A stretch of DNA of 64,000 bases from Candidatus Meridianibacter frigidus (GTDB lineage: Bacteria > Vulcanimicrobiota > Vulcanimicrobiia > Vulcanimicrobiales > Vulcanimicrobiaceae): NCBI GenBank assembly GCA_003243975.1, contig QHBJ01000040.1:1-64000 (forward strand), written 5' to 3'. The position numbers were made by a program, and so were the translations under genes. Under the pieces are notes generated by a model, which saw only the letters and a list, made by a program, of their open reading frames with translations, had not been told where the DNA came from and did no database searches. This document shows positions 17,986 to 26,284 of the stretch, in pieces. The stretch's first letter is position 1. Each line of letters begins with the position of its first letter.

Positions 17986-18680
17986 CCGGGATCGGAGTCG
18001 GATTCGACTTCGACCATACCCTCGGAATCGATAACAAACTAGAACGAGTTGCATTCCTGCGACTCCTTGAGTTCCTGCTGGGCGAAGGCGGGCGCGCGCT
18101 TGGGACGCTTGCGGAGGAGTCGGCACGCATCGATGCACTGCTAGCATTGCAACGCTCCGGCGCGTTTCCAATCGACGAGGCCGTCGGCCGGTTCGTGCGG
18201 GAGCGGGCACCCGCTTCCAATGTGGCGCAGTGCGTCGAACGTTACAAATCTATGGCCGTCCACAGCGTCGGCGACTTCGTCATTCCGATGCCTGGGGCGC
18301 GCGAGCTGTTCGACACGTTGGCCTCGCGCGGAATTCCAAGCGCGATCCTGACCAACGGTTGGGATCCGCTGCAAAAGAAGAAGGCTGAGCGAATCGGCTT
18401 TATCGGCCCGGTCGTTGTTAGTGAAACGATCGGCGCTCAGAAGCCGTCGCGTCGCGCCTTCGACATGCTAAGCGAAGCGCTCGGCCGGCCGGACGCAATC
18501 TGGTATGTTGGGGACAATCCAGCGACCGACGTTGTCGCCAGCATTGGCGCTGGAATGAACGGCGTGTGGTTCGATGCGGAGCAGGCCGGCTACCCGAGCG
18601 GCGTGTCGAAACCGACGGCCACTATCCACGCTTTGGCGGATCTGCCCGCGTTGTTTCCAGGGGCCCTCACGCAGGCGTAG
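17982..18680 (+). CDS. HAD-superfamily hydrolase
   Basis: 232 residues from GTG 17982, which overlaps the previous stop (GTGA). Motif I is VGFDFDHTLGI (DxDxT). Motif II lies in PSAILTNGWDPLQ, motif III Lys in IGAQKPSRRAF, and motif IV in IWYVGDNPATDVVASIGAG. The helical cap lies between residues 20 and 110. It is most like phosphatase-type HADs of the YjjG/REG-2 group. The substrate is unknown. Confidence 0.87.
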   Translation: MTGIGVGFDFDHTLGIDNKLERVAFLRLLEFLLGEGGRALGTLAEESARIDALLALQRSGAFPIDEAVGRFVRERAPASNVAQCVERYKSMAVHSVGDFVIPMPGARELFDTLASRGIPSAILTNGWDPLQKKKAERIGFIGPVVVSETIGAQKPSRRAFDMLSEALGRPDAIWYVGDNPATDVVASIGAGMNGVWFDAEQAGYPSGVSKPTATIHALADLPALFPGALTQA

Positions 18681-18691
18681 AAGGCGCGCGA

Positions 18692-20434
18692 ATGTTCCCG
18701 CGCATGGCCCGCGCCCTAACAGCGGCACTCTTGTTCGTTGCAGCCGGCACGTCGGCTGCAGTTGCCGAGCAGCCCTTCTATCACGGGGCGCTCGAAGATT
18801 TCGCCCGTCGCTTTACCGAGTATTCATACAGCGTGGCCCCGGGAGCGGCAACCGATGCCGGATTGCACACCGCGGATGATCGTCTCCAGGATTTCTCACC
18901 CGCAGCTCACTTAGCATACATGCAGAAACTGCACGACTTCCGTGAGGAGTTGGTGCGATTGGTTCCGCCCGCCGGAACGCCCATCCACGACCGCGTGAAC
19001 TATCTGTTGATGCGCGCAAACCTGGAAGGTGCGTGGTGGCAGCAAACCTATCTGAAACCGGACCAGCGCGACCCCAGCCAGTACGAGGGTGAATGCAGCA
19101 ACGGCATATTCAGCTTGATCAAGAAGCCGTTTGCTGCCGATGAGGTGCGCGTTGCGGATGCCATCGGCCGCCTGCACGCCTGCCGCGGCGTGCTGGAGCA
19201 GGCAAAGAGCAACCTTACGGATCCGGTGCGCGAGTTTGGCCAAGTTGCCTCGGAAGATATCGCATCCGGAGATGCGCTCTTTACCACGAGCTTGGACGCA
19301 ATTGCAGTGCACGCCACACCGTCCACGCGAGCACGTCTGAAAGCCGCGCAAACGGACGCGCTGGCCGCCTTGCACGCCTACAAAGGTTGGGTCGATGCCC
19401 ATCTCTCCTCGTGGCATCCGGGCGGTTTTGCCGTAGGCAAAGAACAGTACGATTGGTATCTGCGCCGCGTTCTGCTGCTGCCGTTCACGAGCGATCAAGT
19501 ACGCGCCATCGGAGAACTAGAACTGCAACGCGACCGTGCGTTGGAAGGATGGGAAGCCAACCATCAAAGATTCGCACCGCGCGGATTCGTTCAACCCGCG
19601 TTCGCAAACAAAGCAGCGTTCCTAAAGTACTACGAGAACCGCACCGCTTACGTCCGGGGATTTCTGCGCTCGCATCAGATCGTCACGGTGCCGTCGTACA
19701 TCGGTCCATTCCATATTGTGGAATTGCCCAGAGCGCTGGCTGCGGTAAATCCGGGTGGCTTCATGAATCCGCCGGGTGTCTTCGACAAAGACCCGAGCGG
19801 ATTCTATTTCGTGCCCGACTACGATCCGAAAAATACCAGCTTCTTTGCGGCGCAAGCGCGCCAGGCCGTGCTGCCGGTTCTCGCGCACGAGGGGATTCCG
19901 GGCCACTTTATGCAGTTTTCCATTGCATATCACAATCCGGACTACATCCGTCACGTCCAGGGCGACGGCGTATTCGCTGAGGGGTGGGCATTCTACGGCG
20001 AAGAGATGCTTATGCGCAATGGGTTGTACGACAACGATCCGGCGGGACGCACGGCCGTCATTCATCTGATGCGGCATCGCGCTACGCGCGTCGGCGTGGA
20101 CGTGGGGCTGGCAACCGGTGAGATGAGCTTACCGCAAGCGATCGACTACTTCAGCCGCAACGCCGGTATCGACCATGCGACGGCCTACGGTGAAGCAACG
20201 CGTTTCGCGCAGGGTCCGGGACAGGCCATCGATTATCTGATCGGCAAAACGCAGATTGAAACGCTCTTAGGCTTGGTACGCGATCGGGAGGGCGCGGCAT
20301 TTACCTTGCGCGGTTTTCACGACAAGTTGCTTTCGTTTGGGACCGTCCCCTACTCCACGGTCCGCTGGGAATGGTTAGGCGACTCGGCCTGGATCGACCG
20401 GGTTGCAGATCCCATCGAGCCGGTGGACTTCTGA
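18692..20434 (+). CDS. Exported DUF885 family protein, probable metallopeptidase
   Basis: 580 residues from ATG 18692. A signal peptide (ALTAALLFVAAGTSAAVAEQ) is followed by a large helical domain typical of DUF885. The conserved metal-site segments are VLAHEGIPGHFMQFSIAY (H-E-x3-H-like, near residue 399) and FAEGWAFYGEEML (near 430). DUF885 proteins are related to M3/M32-type peptidases by fold comparison. A role in periplasmic peptide breakdown beside the M16 peptidase is inference. It starts 11 bases after the HAD gene. Confidence 0.85.
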   Translation: MFPRMARALTAALLFVAAGTSAAVAEQPFYHGALEDFARRFTEYSYSVAPGAATDAGLHTADDRLQDFSPAAHLAYMQKLHDFREELVRLVPPAGTPIHDRVNYLLMRANLEGAWWQQTYLKPDQRDPSQYEGECSNGIFSLIKKPFAADEVRVADAIGRLHACRGVLEQAKSNLTDPVREFGQVASEDIASGDALFTTSLDAIAVHATPSTRARLKAAQTDALAALHAYKGWVDAHLSSWHPGGFAVGKEQYDWYLRRVLLLPFTSDQVRAIGELELQRDRALEGWEANHQRFAPRGFVQPAFANKAAFLKYYENRTAYVRGFLRSHQIVTVPSYIGPFHIVELPRALAAVNPGGFMNPPGVFDKDPSGFYFVPDYDPKNTSFFAAQARQAVLPVLAHEGIPGHFMQFSIAYHNPDYIRHVQGDGVFAEGWAFYGEEMLMRNGLYDNDPAGRTAVIHLMRHRATRVGVDVGLATGEMSLPQAIDYFSRNAGIDHATAYGEATRFAQGPGQAIDYLIGKTQIETLLGLVRDREGAAFTLRGFHDKLLSFGTVPYSTVRWEWLGDSAWIDRVADPIEPVDF

Positions 20435-20989
20435 TTGCCGCTTCGGATAACGGGAGGGAATTTGCGCAGCCGAAAGATGTCCTCGCCAAAGGGTGAGAAC
20501 GTGCGCCCCACGCCCGGGCGCGTCAAGGAGGCGCTGTTCTCCATTCTTTCTCCCCGGCTGGAGGATGCGCGCTTTCTGGATCTTTTCTCAGGAACGGGCG
20601 CAATTGGCCTGGAAGCGGCCTCGCGCGGCGCAAGCGAGGTTGTGTGCGTGGAAGCGCACCGCGAAACCGCGGCCGCCATCTCCGAAACCGTCGACGAGCT
20701 ACGGGTTGGGAAAACCGTTAAGGTGGTAGCAGCGCCGTTCGAGCGCGCGCTCTATCGGTTGGAAGGCACGTTCGATATCGTCTTTGCCGATCCACCGTAC
20801 GCGAGCGAGATTCCACTCAAAATGTTCGAGCTGCTGCGCGAGCGCAAGCTGCTGGATCCCGAAGCGGTCGTTGTCTTCGAGCACAGCGCGCGCACCATTC
20901 TCCCTGAGATACCGGGGTACCGCTGCACGCGCGAAGAAGTCTACGGTGATGTGGCGTTGGCGTTCTTTGACCCTGTGGATAGATCTTGA
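20435..20989 (+). CDS. rsmD: 16S rRNA (guanine(966)-N2)-methyltransferase
   Basis: 184 residues. It has the family start LRITGGNLRSRKMSSPKGEN, then VRPTPGRVKEALFSIL. The SAM site is FLDLFSGTGAIGLEAASRGA and the catalytic motif is FDIVFADPPYAS (DPPY). It methylates G966 of 16S rRNA in the 30S subunit. The TTG start lies immediately after the DUF885 stop. Its own end overlaps coaD by 4 bases (TTGA), the common rsmD-coaD arrangement. Confidence 0.96.
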   Translation: MPLRITGGNLRSRKMSSPKGENVRPTPGRVKEALFSILSPRLEDARFLDLFSGTGAIGLEAASRGASEVVCVEAHRETAAAISETVDELRVGKTVKVVAAPFERALYRLEGTFDIVFADPPYASEIPLKMFELLRERKLLDPEAVVVFEHSARTILPEIPGYRCTREEVYGDVALAFFDPVDRS

Positions 20990-21504
20990 ATAACGGCACG
21001 GTCCGTTCGCCGCGGGCGATTTATCCGGGATCCTTCGACCCACCCACCAACGGCCATCTGGACGTCATCGTGCGCGCCTCGAAAATTTTCAGCGAGCTGA
21101 TCGTGGCGGTGGTCGTGAATCCGCAGAAGCGCGAACCGATGTTCGGCTTGGACGATCGCAAGGAGATGATTCGCGCTTGCGTTGCGCATTTGCCCAACGT
21201 GCGAGTGGAACATTTCCGCGGGCTGCTGGCGGATTTCGTGCAGGAGAAGCACGCGGACGTCATCATCAAGGGCCTGCGCGTGGTTTCCGACTTTGAGAGC
21301 GAGATGTCGACGGCGCTGATGAACCGTTCACTCTCCGACGTGGATACGATGTTCTTGATGTCGGACGGAAAGTACTCATTCGTCAGCTCCAGTATCGTCA
21401 AGGAAGTCTTCTTTCTGGGAGGCGACGTCGGGGCACTCGTGCCCGATGGTGTCATGAAGTTCATGTCGCGCAGGCGCGAAACACTTCGAAGTTCTACTAC
21501 GTAG
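20986..21504 (+). CDS. coaD: Phosphopantetheine adenylyltransferase
   Basis: 172 residues. The nucleotidyltransferase motif is AIYPGSFDPPTNGHLDVI (HxGH-like, as NGH). VVVNPQKREPMFGLDDRKEM, KGLRVVSDFESEMSTALMNR and SDGKYSFVSSSIVKEVFFLG are all characteristic. The enzyme makes dephospho-CoA from 4'-phosphopantetheine, the penultimate step of CoA synthesis. TTG start, translationally coupled to rsmD. Confidence 0.97.
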   Translation: MNNGTVRSPRAIYPGSFDPPTNGHLDVIVRASKIFSELIVAVVVNPQKREPMFGLDDRKEMIRACVAHLPNVRVEHFRGLLADFVQEKHADVIIKGLRVVSDFESEMSTALMNRSLSDVDTMFLMSDGKYSFVSSSIVKEVFFLGGDVGALVPDGVMKFMSRRRETLRSSTT

Positions 21505-21515
21505 CGGAGGTATCA

Positions 21516-22073
21516 ATGTCGGTCTATCGCGTTCTGGACAAACTCGAAACGTACGTGCACGAAGGCACGTGGCTACCCGCCGGTCACCGCATTCTAAGCG
21601 AGGAGCGGCTGATCGAATTCGTCGAGAAGATTCGCTCGACGTTGCCCGAGGAAGTCGGTCGCGCAAAGACCATTGCGAAGGATCACGACCGCATGATCCG
21701 CGCAGCGCAGGAGAAGGCGCAGGCAATCGTGAGCGAAGCGAGCAGCACGCACGAGAGCTTGGTCGATCAGAACGAAATAGTGCAGCGGGCTCGCATCACT
21801 GCGGAGACGGTCTTGCGTGAAGCCGAAGCCCGCGCGCTGAAGATCCGCGCCGGGGCGGACCAATATGCGGCGCAGCTGCTCGGCGAGCTGGAAGCGCGCT
21901 TGAATAATGCCATCGGCTCGGTGCGCAAGGGCCGCGAGGCGCTCGGGGGGCGTCACCAGACGGTTACGGAGCCGCTTGCCGAGGCAGCGGCAAAGAGTAA
22001 ACGCGCTGCCTTCGACGCTCGCGCTTCCGAGGAAACCTCCGCGCTGGAATCTGTGGAACTGATCAACAAGTAG
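21516..22073 (+). CDS. Coiled-coil protein of unknown function (coaD-ylbL spacer gene)
   Basis: 185 residues, largely helical. The N-terminal MSVYRVLDKLETYVHEGTW and RLIEFVEKIRSTLPEEVGRA precede a long coiled coil. Alanine/glutamate-rich repeats such as AQEKAQAIVSEASSTHES and TVLREAEARALKIRAGAD resemble the stalk of F-type ATPase b subunits, but there is no membrane anchor. It is placed between coaD and the Lon/PDZ protease gene, where related short coiled-coil genes occur in other phyla. A role in division or envelope regulation is possible but unproven. Confidence 0.65.
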   Translation: MSVYRVLDKLETYVHEGTWLPAGHRILSEERLIEFVEKIRSTLPEEVGRAKTIAKDHDRMIRAAQEKAQAIVSEASSTHESLVDQNEIVQRARITAETVLREAEARALKIRAGADQYAAQLLGELEARLNNAIGSVRKGREALGGRHQTVTEPLAEAAAKSKRAAFDARASEETSALESVELINK

Positions 22074-22078
22074 CGCCG

Positions 22079-23050
22079 ATGCGCTACCCCTCGAGAACGC
22101 GATTGACATGGTACATCGCGGCCGCCATCCTGGCGGCCGTGTTTGCATTCGTGCGCACTCCATACTCCTTGATCATGCCCGGCAGCGCGATCGACGTGCG
22201 CGACATCGTGCGGGTGGATGGGCATGAACCGCCGCGCGAACGCTACTATATGACGGATGTTACCTTGCAAGAAAGTGCGACTCCGGCCGTCCTTCTGGCG
22301 GCGTTCCTGCCGGGAACGCGCGTTTTGCCCACGCGCGGATTGGTTCCTCAAGGCATCGGGCTCCAACAGTACGACAAGCTCATGGTCCATGCGATGACGG
22401 AAAGCCAAACGATCGCCGCCTTCGTCGCGGAGCGCGCGGCTCAATTACCGGTAGGCATTCTGCGGTCGCACGTCAGCATCGCGACGCTGGACCCGGTTTC
22501 GCATGCGAAGGATCTGCTGCGAGTCGGGGATGCGATCGTGGCAGTCAATGGAAAAACTGTCTCAGCAACCATTGAGATCCAGAACATTCTGTACAAGATC
22601 AAGCCGGGAGCGCTCGTTTCGCTAACCTTTGAGCGCGGCGGCGAACGTCACAATGCACGCTTTGCTACGGTCGAATTGCAGGGCAAATCGCGCCTGGGCG
22701 TCTATCTGCTTGCGCACCTGGAGGCGCCCAAGTTGCCAGTCCCGGTGCGGTTCAAACGGTTCGACGTTTCAGGCAGCTCTGGTGGCTTGATGTTCGCCCT
22801 CGATATCTACCGCTCGATCCATCCGTACCCGGCGATCCCGCTTCAGCGCATCGCGGGCACCGGGACGATCGACTACGGAGGCGTCGTGGGCGAGATCGAG
22901 GGTACTCAGCAGAAGCTCATAGCCGCGCGAAAAGCGGGCGCGCAAGTGTTCTTGGTTCCCCGGGAAAACTATCACGAAGTAGCCGGTACGCGCGATATAA
23001 AGATTGTACCGGTTCACACCTTTGCGCAGGCTCTCGGTGCGCTGCTCTAG
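22079..23050 (+). CDS. PDZ-containing Lon-type serine protease, YlbL/SepM family
   Basis: 323 residues. A single N-terminal membrane anchor (WYIAAAILAAVFAFV) precedes a PDZ domain (about residues 130-210, DLLRVGDAIVAVNGKTVSAT). A C-terminal Lon-like proteolytic domain has the catalytic Ser in FDVSGSSGGLMFALDIYR and Lys in VGEIEGTQQKLIAARKAGA. The family has the catalytic domain outside the cytoplasm. In streptococci SepM trims a pheromone; here the substrate is unknown. The rsmD-coaD-...-ylbL order matches that seen in Bacillus. Confidence 0.9.
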   Translation: MRYPSRTRLTWYIAAAILAAVFAFVRTPYSLIMPGSAIDVRDIVRVDGHEPPRERYYMTDVTLQESATPAVLLAAFLPGTRVLPTRGLVPQGIGLQQYDKLMVHAMTESQTIAAFVAERAAQLPVGILRSHVSIATLDPVSHAKDLLRVGDAIVAVNGKTVSATIEIQNILYKIKPGALVSLTFERGGERHNARFATVELQGKSRLGVYLLAHLEAPKLPVPVRFKRFDVSGSSGGLMFALDIYRSIHPYPAIPLQRIAGTGTIDYGGVVGEIEGTQQKLIAARKAGAQVFLVPRENYHEVAGTRDIKIVPVHTFAQALGALL

Positions 23051-23081
23051 GACAAATAACCGGTTTTAGGAGTAGTGACTC

Positions 23082-23435
23082 ATGTGGAAGTATATTTTCG
23101 TCCTTGGTGTGCTCACGTCGATTCTGAGTTGCATTTCTTCGGCAGATGAGAGTACGGGCGTCGTCCGCGGTTACGTGTATGCCGGCAGCAGGCCGGTTTG
23201 CGGCATTGCCGTGTATGCAGAGGCCAACAATCAGTACACCGAACGGGCTACGACCAGCAACAAGGGCTTCTTTGTGTTCCTCGCGCGTCTGACCGGAACG
23301 GTTCACGTGTTTGTGGATGACAGCAGTCCGTCGGCTTCGCGCGACGTCGAAATTCAACCCCGTTTCGTCGAACCGGTCACGCTGTACGTTACTTCCAAGG
23401 AGTACACCGGCCAGACCGACGCCTGCAAAAACTAA
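23082..23435 (+). CDS. Small exported carboxypeptidase-regulatory-like domain protein
   Basis: 117 residues. The signal peptide MWKYIFVLGVLTSILSCISS is followed by a single beta-sandwich: GVVRGYVYAGSRPVCGIAVY, then ATTSNKGFFVFLARL. This is the pattern of CarboxypepD_reg-like/Ig-like domains that decorate secreted proteins. Cys residues in the mature part (PVCGI and TDACKN) could form a disulfide. Cys17 lies in LSCIS and might alternatively be lipidated. Function unknown. Confidence 0.65.
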   Translation: MWKYIFVLGVLTSILSCISSADESTGVVRGYVYAGSRPVCGIAVYAEANNQYTERATTSNKGFFVFLARLTGTVHVFVDDSSPSASRDVEIQPRFVEPVTLYVTSKEYTGQTDACKN

Positions 23436-23440
23436 ATAAA

Positions 23441-23504
23441 GTGTCATGCTGAGCCTGTCGAAGCATGAGCTTGTCGAAGCGAGCCGAGGGGCTCGCGGTG
23501 ACAC
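23441..23504. repeat. Dispersed palindromic repeat, copy 1
   Basis: The element starts GTGTCATGCTGAG and ends CTCGCGGTGACAC, so its ends are inverted. Inside are a near-perfect direct repeat (GAGCCTGTCGAAGCAT, GAGCTTGTCGAAGCGA) and a hairpin GCGAGCC-GAGG-GGCTCGC at 23479-23496. It fills the gap between two convergent genes and probably also acts as a bidirectional terminator. The core GTGTCAnnCTGAG..GTCGAAG recurs at 39752-39844. Confidence 0.7.
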
Positions 23505-23510
23505 ACCTTG

Positions 23511-24065
23511 TCAGCGGAGCTGTGCTGCCGCGTTGGCCATATTCAGTTCGACGGCCGGATTGAAACCGGGCCAGGTGGCGCGCACCAGCCCTTTGCGGTC
23601 CACCACAACCATGGTTGGAAATCCAATCACACCGAACCACGCAGCGGCGAGCGACTTGTTGTCGAGCGCAACGTGATCGATGCCATGTTGACCGGCGTAC
23701 TGCGCTACGAGACCGCGCGGCTCGCCGACGTCAACGGGGATCACGTCAACTTCGGGATGCTTGCGGGCAAATCGCTCGACCATCGGCATCGAAAGCCGGC
23801 ACGGCTCGCACCAGGTGGCCCAGAAATCCAAGAACACGATACGTCCGTGGTGCTTGGCTAAGGTAAACTGCGGGCCGTGCAACGTCGCCAGTTGAATCTG
23901 CGGCGCGGGATGCGCGTCCGCTTCCCGCAGCGAGCGTGGTGCGATGAGAAGCTTCCAGATAACAAACCCAATGACGAGCAGGGCGAGCACATCGAATGCT
24001 CGTCCCCAGCTCAACCAGCGCTTCTTAGTCGGTGGTGAAGACTGCTGCAATTCCCTGTCCGCCAC
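23511..24065 (-). CDS. Membrane-anchored TlpA/ResA-like thioredoxin
   Basis: About 184 residues from GTG 24065 (TTG 24050 is an alternative preceded by AGGGA). An N-terminal anchor (FDVLALLVIGFVIWKLLI) precedes a thioredoxin fold with the redox motif FLDFWATWCEPCRLSMPMVE (CEPC) and the cis-Pro loop VIGFPTMVVVDRKG. It probably reduces periplasmic disulfides, for example in cytochrome c maturation. The start lies inside the end of the thiolase gene on the same strand (41-base overlap), so the two are likely translated together. Confidence 0.88.
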   Translation of the reverse strand: MADRELQQSSPPTKKRWLSWGRAFDVLALLVIGFVIWKLLIAPRSLREADAHPAPQIQLATLHGPQFTLAKHHGRIVFLDFWATWCEPCRLSMPMVERFARKHPEVDVIPVDVGEPRGLVAQYAGQHGIDHVALDNKSLAAAWFGVIGFPTMVVVDRKGLVRATWPGFNPAVELNMANAAAQLR

Positions 24066-25227
24066 CGATGCAAGCCGACGCCACACCGTAACCACCGCGC
24101 TCGCGGCGCAGATCGTGCAGTGCAGTGAGCGCCAGGCGCGCGCCCGAAGCACCCAGTGGATGTCCGAGTGAGATCGCGCCTCCGTGCGGATTCAACCGGA
24201 TCGCGCCGGGCGTGCCCATCTCTTGCAAACACGCGAGAACCTGCGGCGCGAATGCTTCGTTGATTTCCATCACGGCGAGGTCTTTCTGTTCGATTCCCGC
24301 GTCCCGCAGCGCCTTGGGAATTGAGAACGCGGGGCCGATTCCCATAAAATCGGGATCGACGCCCACGACACTCGAACTTACCAAGCGTCCCATCCACTGC
24401 AGTCCATCTGTTTTTGCTTGCTTGACCGTTGTGAGGACGACGGCAGCCGCGCCGTCGGTGATTCCACTCGCGTTGCCGGGCGTGATCACACCCTCTTTGG
24501 TGAAGCGTGCCGGAAGTTTTCCTAATTTCTCTATCGATAATCCCGCGCGCGGCCCTTCGTCACGGTCCACGACGGTCGCGCTGCCCTTAGGCCCCGGAAC
24601 CGAGATCGGCTCGATCTCGTCTGCGTAGTAGCCATCGCTCTGGGAGGCGACCGCCCGTTCCTGCGACTGCAGTGCGAACTCATCGCAGGCCTCGCGCGAG
24701 ATTCCATACTTCTTTGCAAGGTTCTCGGCCGTGATGGCCATCGGCATCTGGTTGTAGGAGTCGGTGAGTGCTTCCCACAGTGAATCCTCGAGCTTACTCT
24801 GGCCAAGCACCAGCCCTTTGCGCGCTCCGCGAATAACGTGCGGTGCCTGACTCATGGATTCAGCTCCCCCGGCGAGTGCGTAGGTGCTTTGCCCGAGCAT
24901 CAATGAGTTAGCTGCTGTAAGAATCGCCTGCAGGCCGCTGCCGCAAAGACGGTTGAGTGTCAACGCCGGCGTGGTGATCGGAATGCCGCAGCGTAATCCC
25001 ACGTGTCGGGCGAGATAGATTGCGTCGGCGCTGGTTTGCATCACGTTGCCGAACACGATGTCGTCGATCGAGTCCGCCGCGACGCCGCTGCGTTTGAGCG
25101 CAGCTTGGCCTGCGTAAACGGCGAGATCCGTGGCGCTCAAGTCCGCGAGTGCGCCGTTAAAGTTACCGAATGGCGTCCGCGCGCCCGCGACGATCACCAC
25201 GTCGTGCTCGGATAAACCGTTGTTCAA
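24025..25227 (-). CDS. Acetyl-CoA acetyltransferase (thiolase)
   Basis: 400 residues, standard thiolase length. It starts VVIVAGARTPFGNFNGALAD. The nucleophilic Cys is in LNRLCGSGLQAILTAANS, the catalytic His in HGGAISLGHPLGASGARL, and the second Cys in ASACIGGGQGIAAVF. The enzyme condenses two acetyl-CoA or cleaves 3-ketoacyl-CoA. With the nearby dehydrogenase and hydratase genes it makes a short-chain acyl-CoA pathway. TTG 25227 is preceded by AAAGGGAG. GGGAG lies 5 bases before the start. Confidence 0.95.
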   Translation of the reverse strand: MNNGLSEHDVVIVAGARTPFGNFNGALADLSATDLAVYAGQAALKRSGVAADSIDDIVFGNVMQTSADAIYLARHVGLRCGIPITTPALTLNRLCGSGLQAILTAANSLMLGQSTYALAGGAESMSQAPHVIRGARKGLVLGQSKLEDSLWEALTDSYNQMPMAITAENLAKKYGISREACDEFALQSQERAVASQSDGYYADEIEPISVPGPKGSATVVDRDEGPRAGLSIEKLGKLPARFTKEGVITPGNASGITDGAAAVVLTTVKQAKTDGLQWMGRLVSSSVVGVDPDFMGIGPAFSIPKALRDAGIEQKDLAVMEINEAFAPQVLACLQEMGTPGAIRLNPHGGAISLGHPLGASGARLALTALHDLRRERGGYGVASACIGGGQGIAAVFTTD

Positions 25228-25286
25228 GGAAGCTCCCTTTGTTGCAAGTTGAAAGTGCCGGGCTTACTTCCGGGGACGGACTCGCC

Positions 25287-25305
25287 TGCCTGCGAGCGGC
25301 AGGCA
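25287..25305. promoter_or_regulatory. Small palindrome upstream of the DUF2249-CRP gene
   Basis: TGCCTG (25287-25292) and CAGGCA (25300-25305) form an inverted repeat with 7 bases between. It lies 32 bases before the regulator's ATG, in the 109-base divergent gap with the thiolase gene. It could be an operator for the CRP-like protein itself or an mRNA hairpin. It does not match the classic CRP/FNR half-site (TGTGA or TTGAT). Confidence 0.3.
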
Positions 25306-25336
25306 ACCACCCGCGCGGGTTCGTATGGAGGGAGCA

Positions 25337-26284
25337 ATGCCTATCTCCCGTCCGGCTGCGCTAACCCTTGATGCCCGGTCGCTTCAGCCTGCGACCCGTA
25401 CTGCCATCATCCTGGAGGCCTTCGATAAACTGTCGATGGGAGCGATTCTGGAGATCAACGAGGAGACCGATCCACGCGCGCTGCGTAACGAGATGGCGCA
25501 AGCGCGCCCCGGCCGTTTCTCGTGGGACGCGCGCAACTTGGGCTCCAACCGGTGGACGGTGCGCCTCGAACGCATCGACGAAAATGCGGCTGGCGAAACG
25601 CTCTTGCAACACGTTCCGCCGTTTGCCTCGGCGAAGGCCTCGACGATCAAAGAACTGGCAGGCCAGATGAGCGAGCGGAGCTACAAGCAGGGCGACACCA
25701 TCTTCGATGAGGGTGAGATCTGGCCGTATCTCGGGATTGTGAAGACCGGCAAAGTCATTCTAACGTTGCTATCGGCGGATGGTAAGACGCACACGCTGGG
25801 CGAGCGGCTTACGCACGATACGCTCAATGACAGCGGCACCTTCGACGGCGGTGGCGCCACAACGCGCGCCGAAGCGCTTACCGACACCACCATCGTGACG
25901 CTTCCCAGCGAAGCCGTGCTGCACGGAAACCGCAACGATTCCGAACTGGCGTTGGGTTTCTTGCAGAACGCTTCCCAAGCGCGCCGCCGCTCGATCGATA
26001 CCATTGCCGATTTGGCTTTCGCGCACGTGTTGCAGCGCGTCGCCAAATTCTTGCTCGGCTACGCGCCGGCTTCTGTCGGAATGGCTAAGGGGCTGCCGGG
26101 TGTCGAGAATCTTTCGCAAGCGCAGATTGCGGCGGCCGCCGGAACCGTGCGCGATATGGCCGCGCGTGCGCTCTTGCGTTTAAAGAATGCGGGCGCCGTC
26201 GAATTGGATCGCGGGCGAGTGCGCGCGATCGACCGCGCGCGACTGGAGGCCTTCGCGGCCAATGTCCAAGCGCCCCCCGTTTAG
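25337..26284 (+). CDS. CRP/FNR-family regulator fused to an N-terminal DUF2249 domain
   Basis: 315 residues from ATG 25337, preceded by GGAGGGAG. Residues about 10-80 match DUF2249: LDARSLQPATRTAIILEAFD, EINEETDPRALRNEM, FSWDARNLGSNRWTVRLERI. A cyclic-nucleotide-binding-like domain follows (about 95-205: YKQGDTIFDEGEIWPYLGIV, KTGKVILTLLSADGKTHTLG). The end is a Crp-type winged helix (SQAQIAAAAGTVRDMAARAL, RLKNAGAVELDRGRVRAID). DUF2249 domains recur in redox and nitrogen-oxide contexts, so a redox or NO sensor is possible. No iron-sulfur cysteines are seen. The target genes are unknown. Confidence 0.82.
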   Translation: MPISRPAALTLDARSLQPATRTAIILEAFDKLSMGAILEINEETDPRALRNEMAQARPGRFSWDARNLGSNRWTVRLERIDENAAGETLLQHVPPFASAKASTIKELAGQMSERSYKQGDTIFDEGEIWPYLGIVKTGKVILTLLSADGKTHTLGERLTHDTLNDSGTFDGGGATTRAEALTDTTIVTLPSEAVLHGNRNDSELALGFLQNASQARRRSIDTIADLAFAHVLQRVAKFLLGYAPASVGMAKGLPGVENLSQAQIAAAAGTVRDMAARALLRLKNAGAVELDRGRVRAIDRARLEAFAANVQAPPV

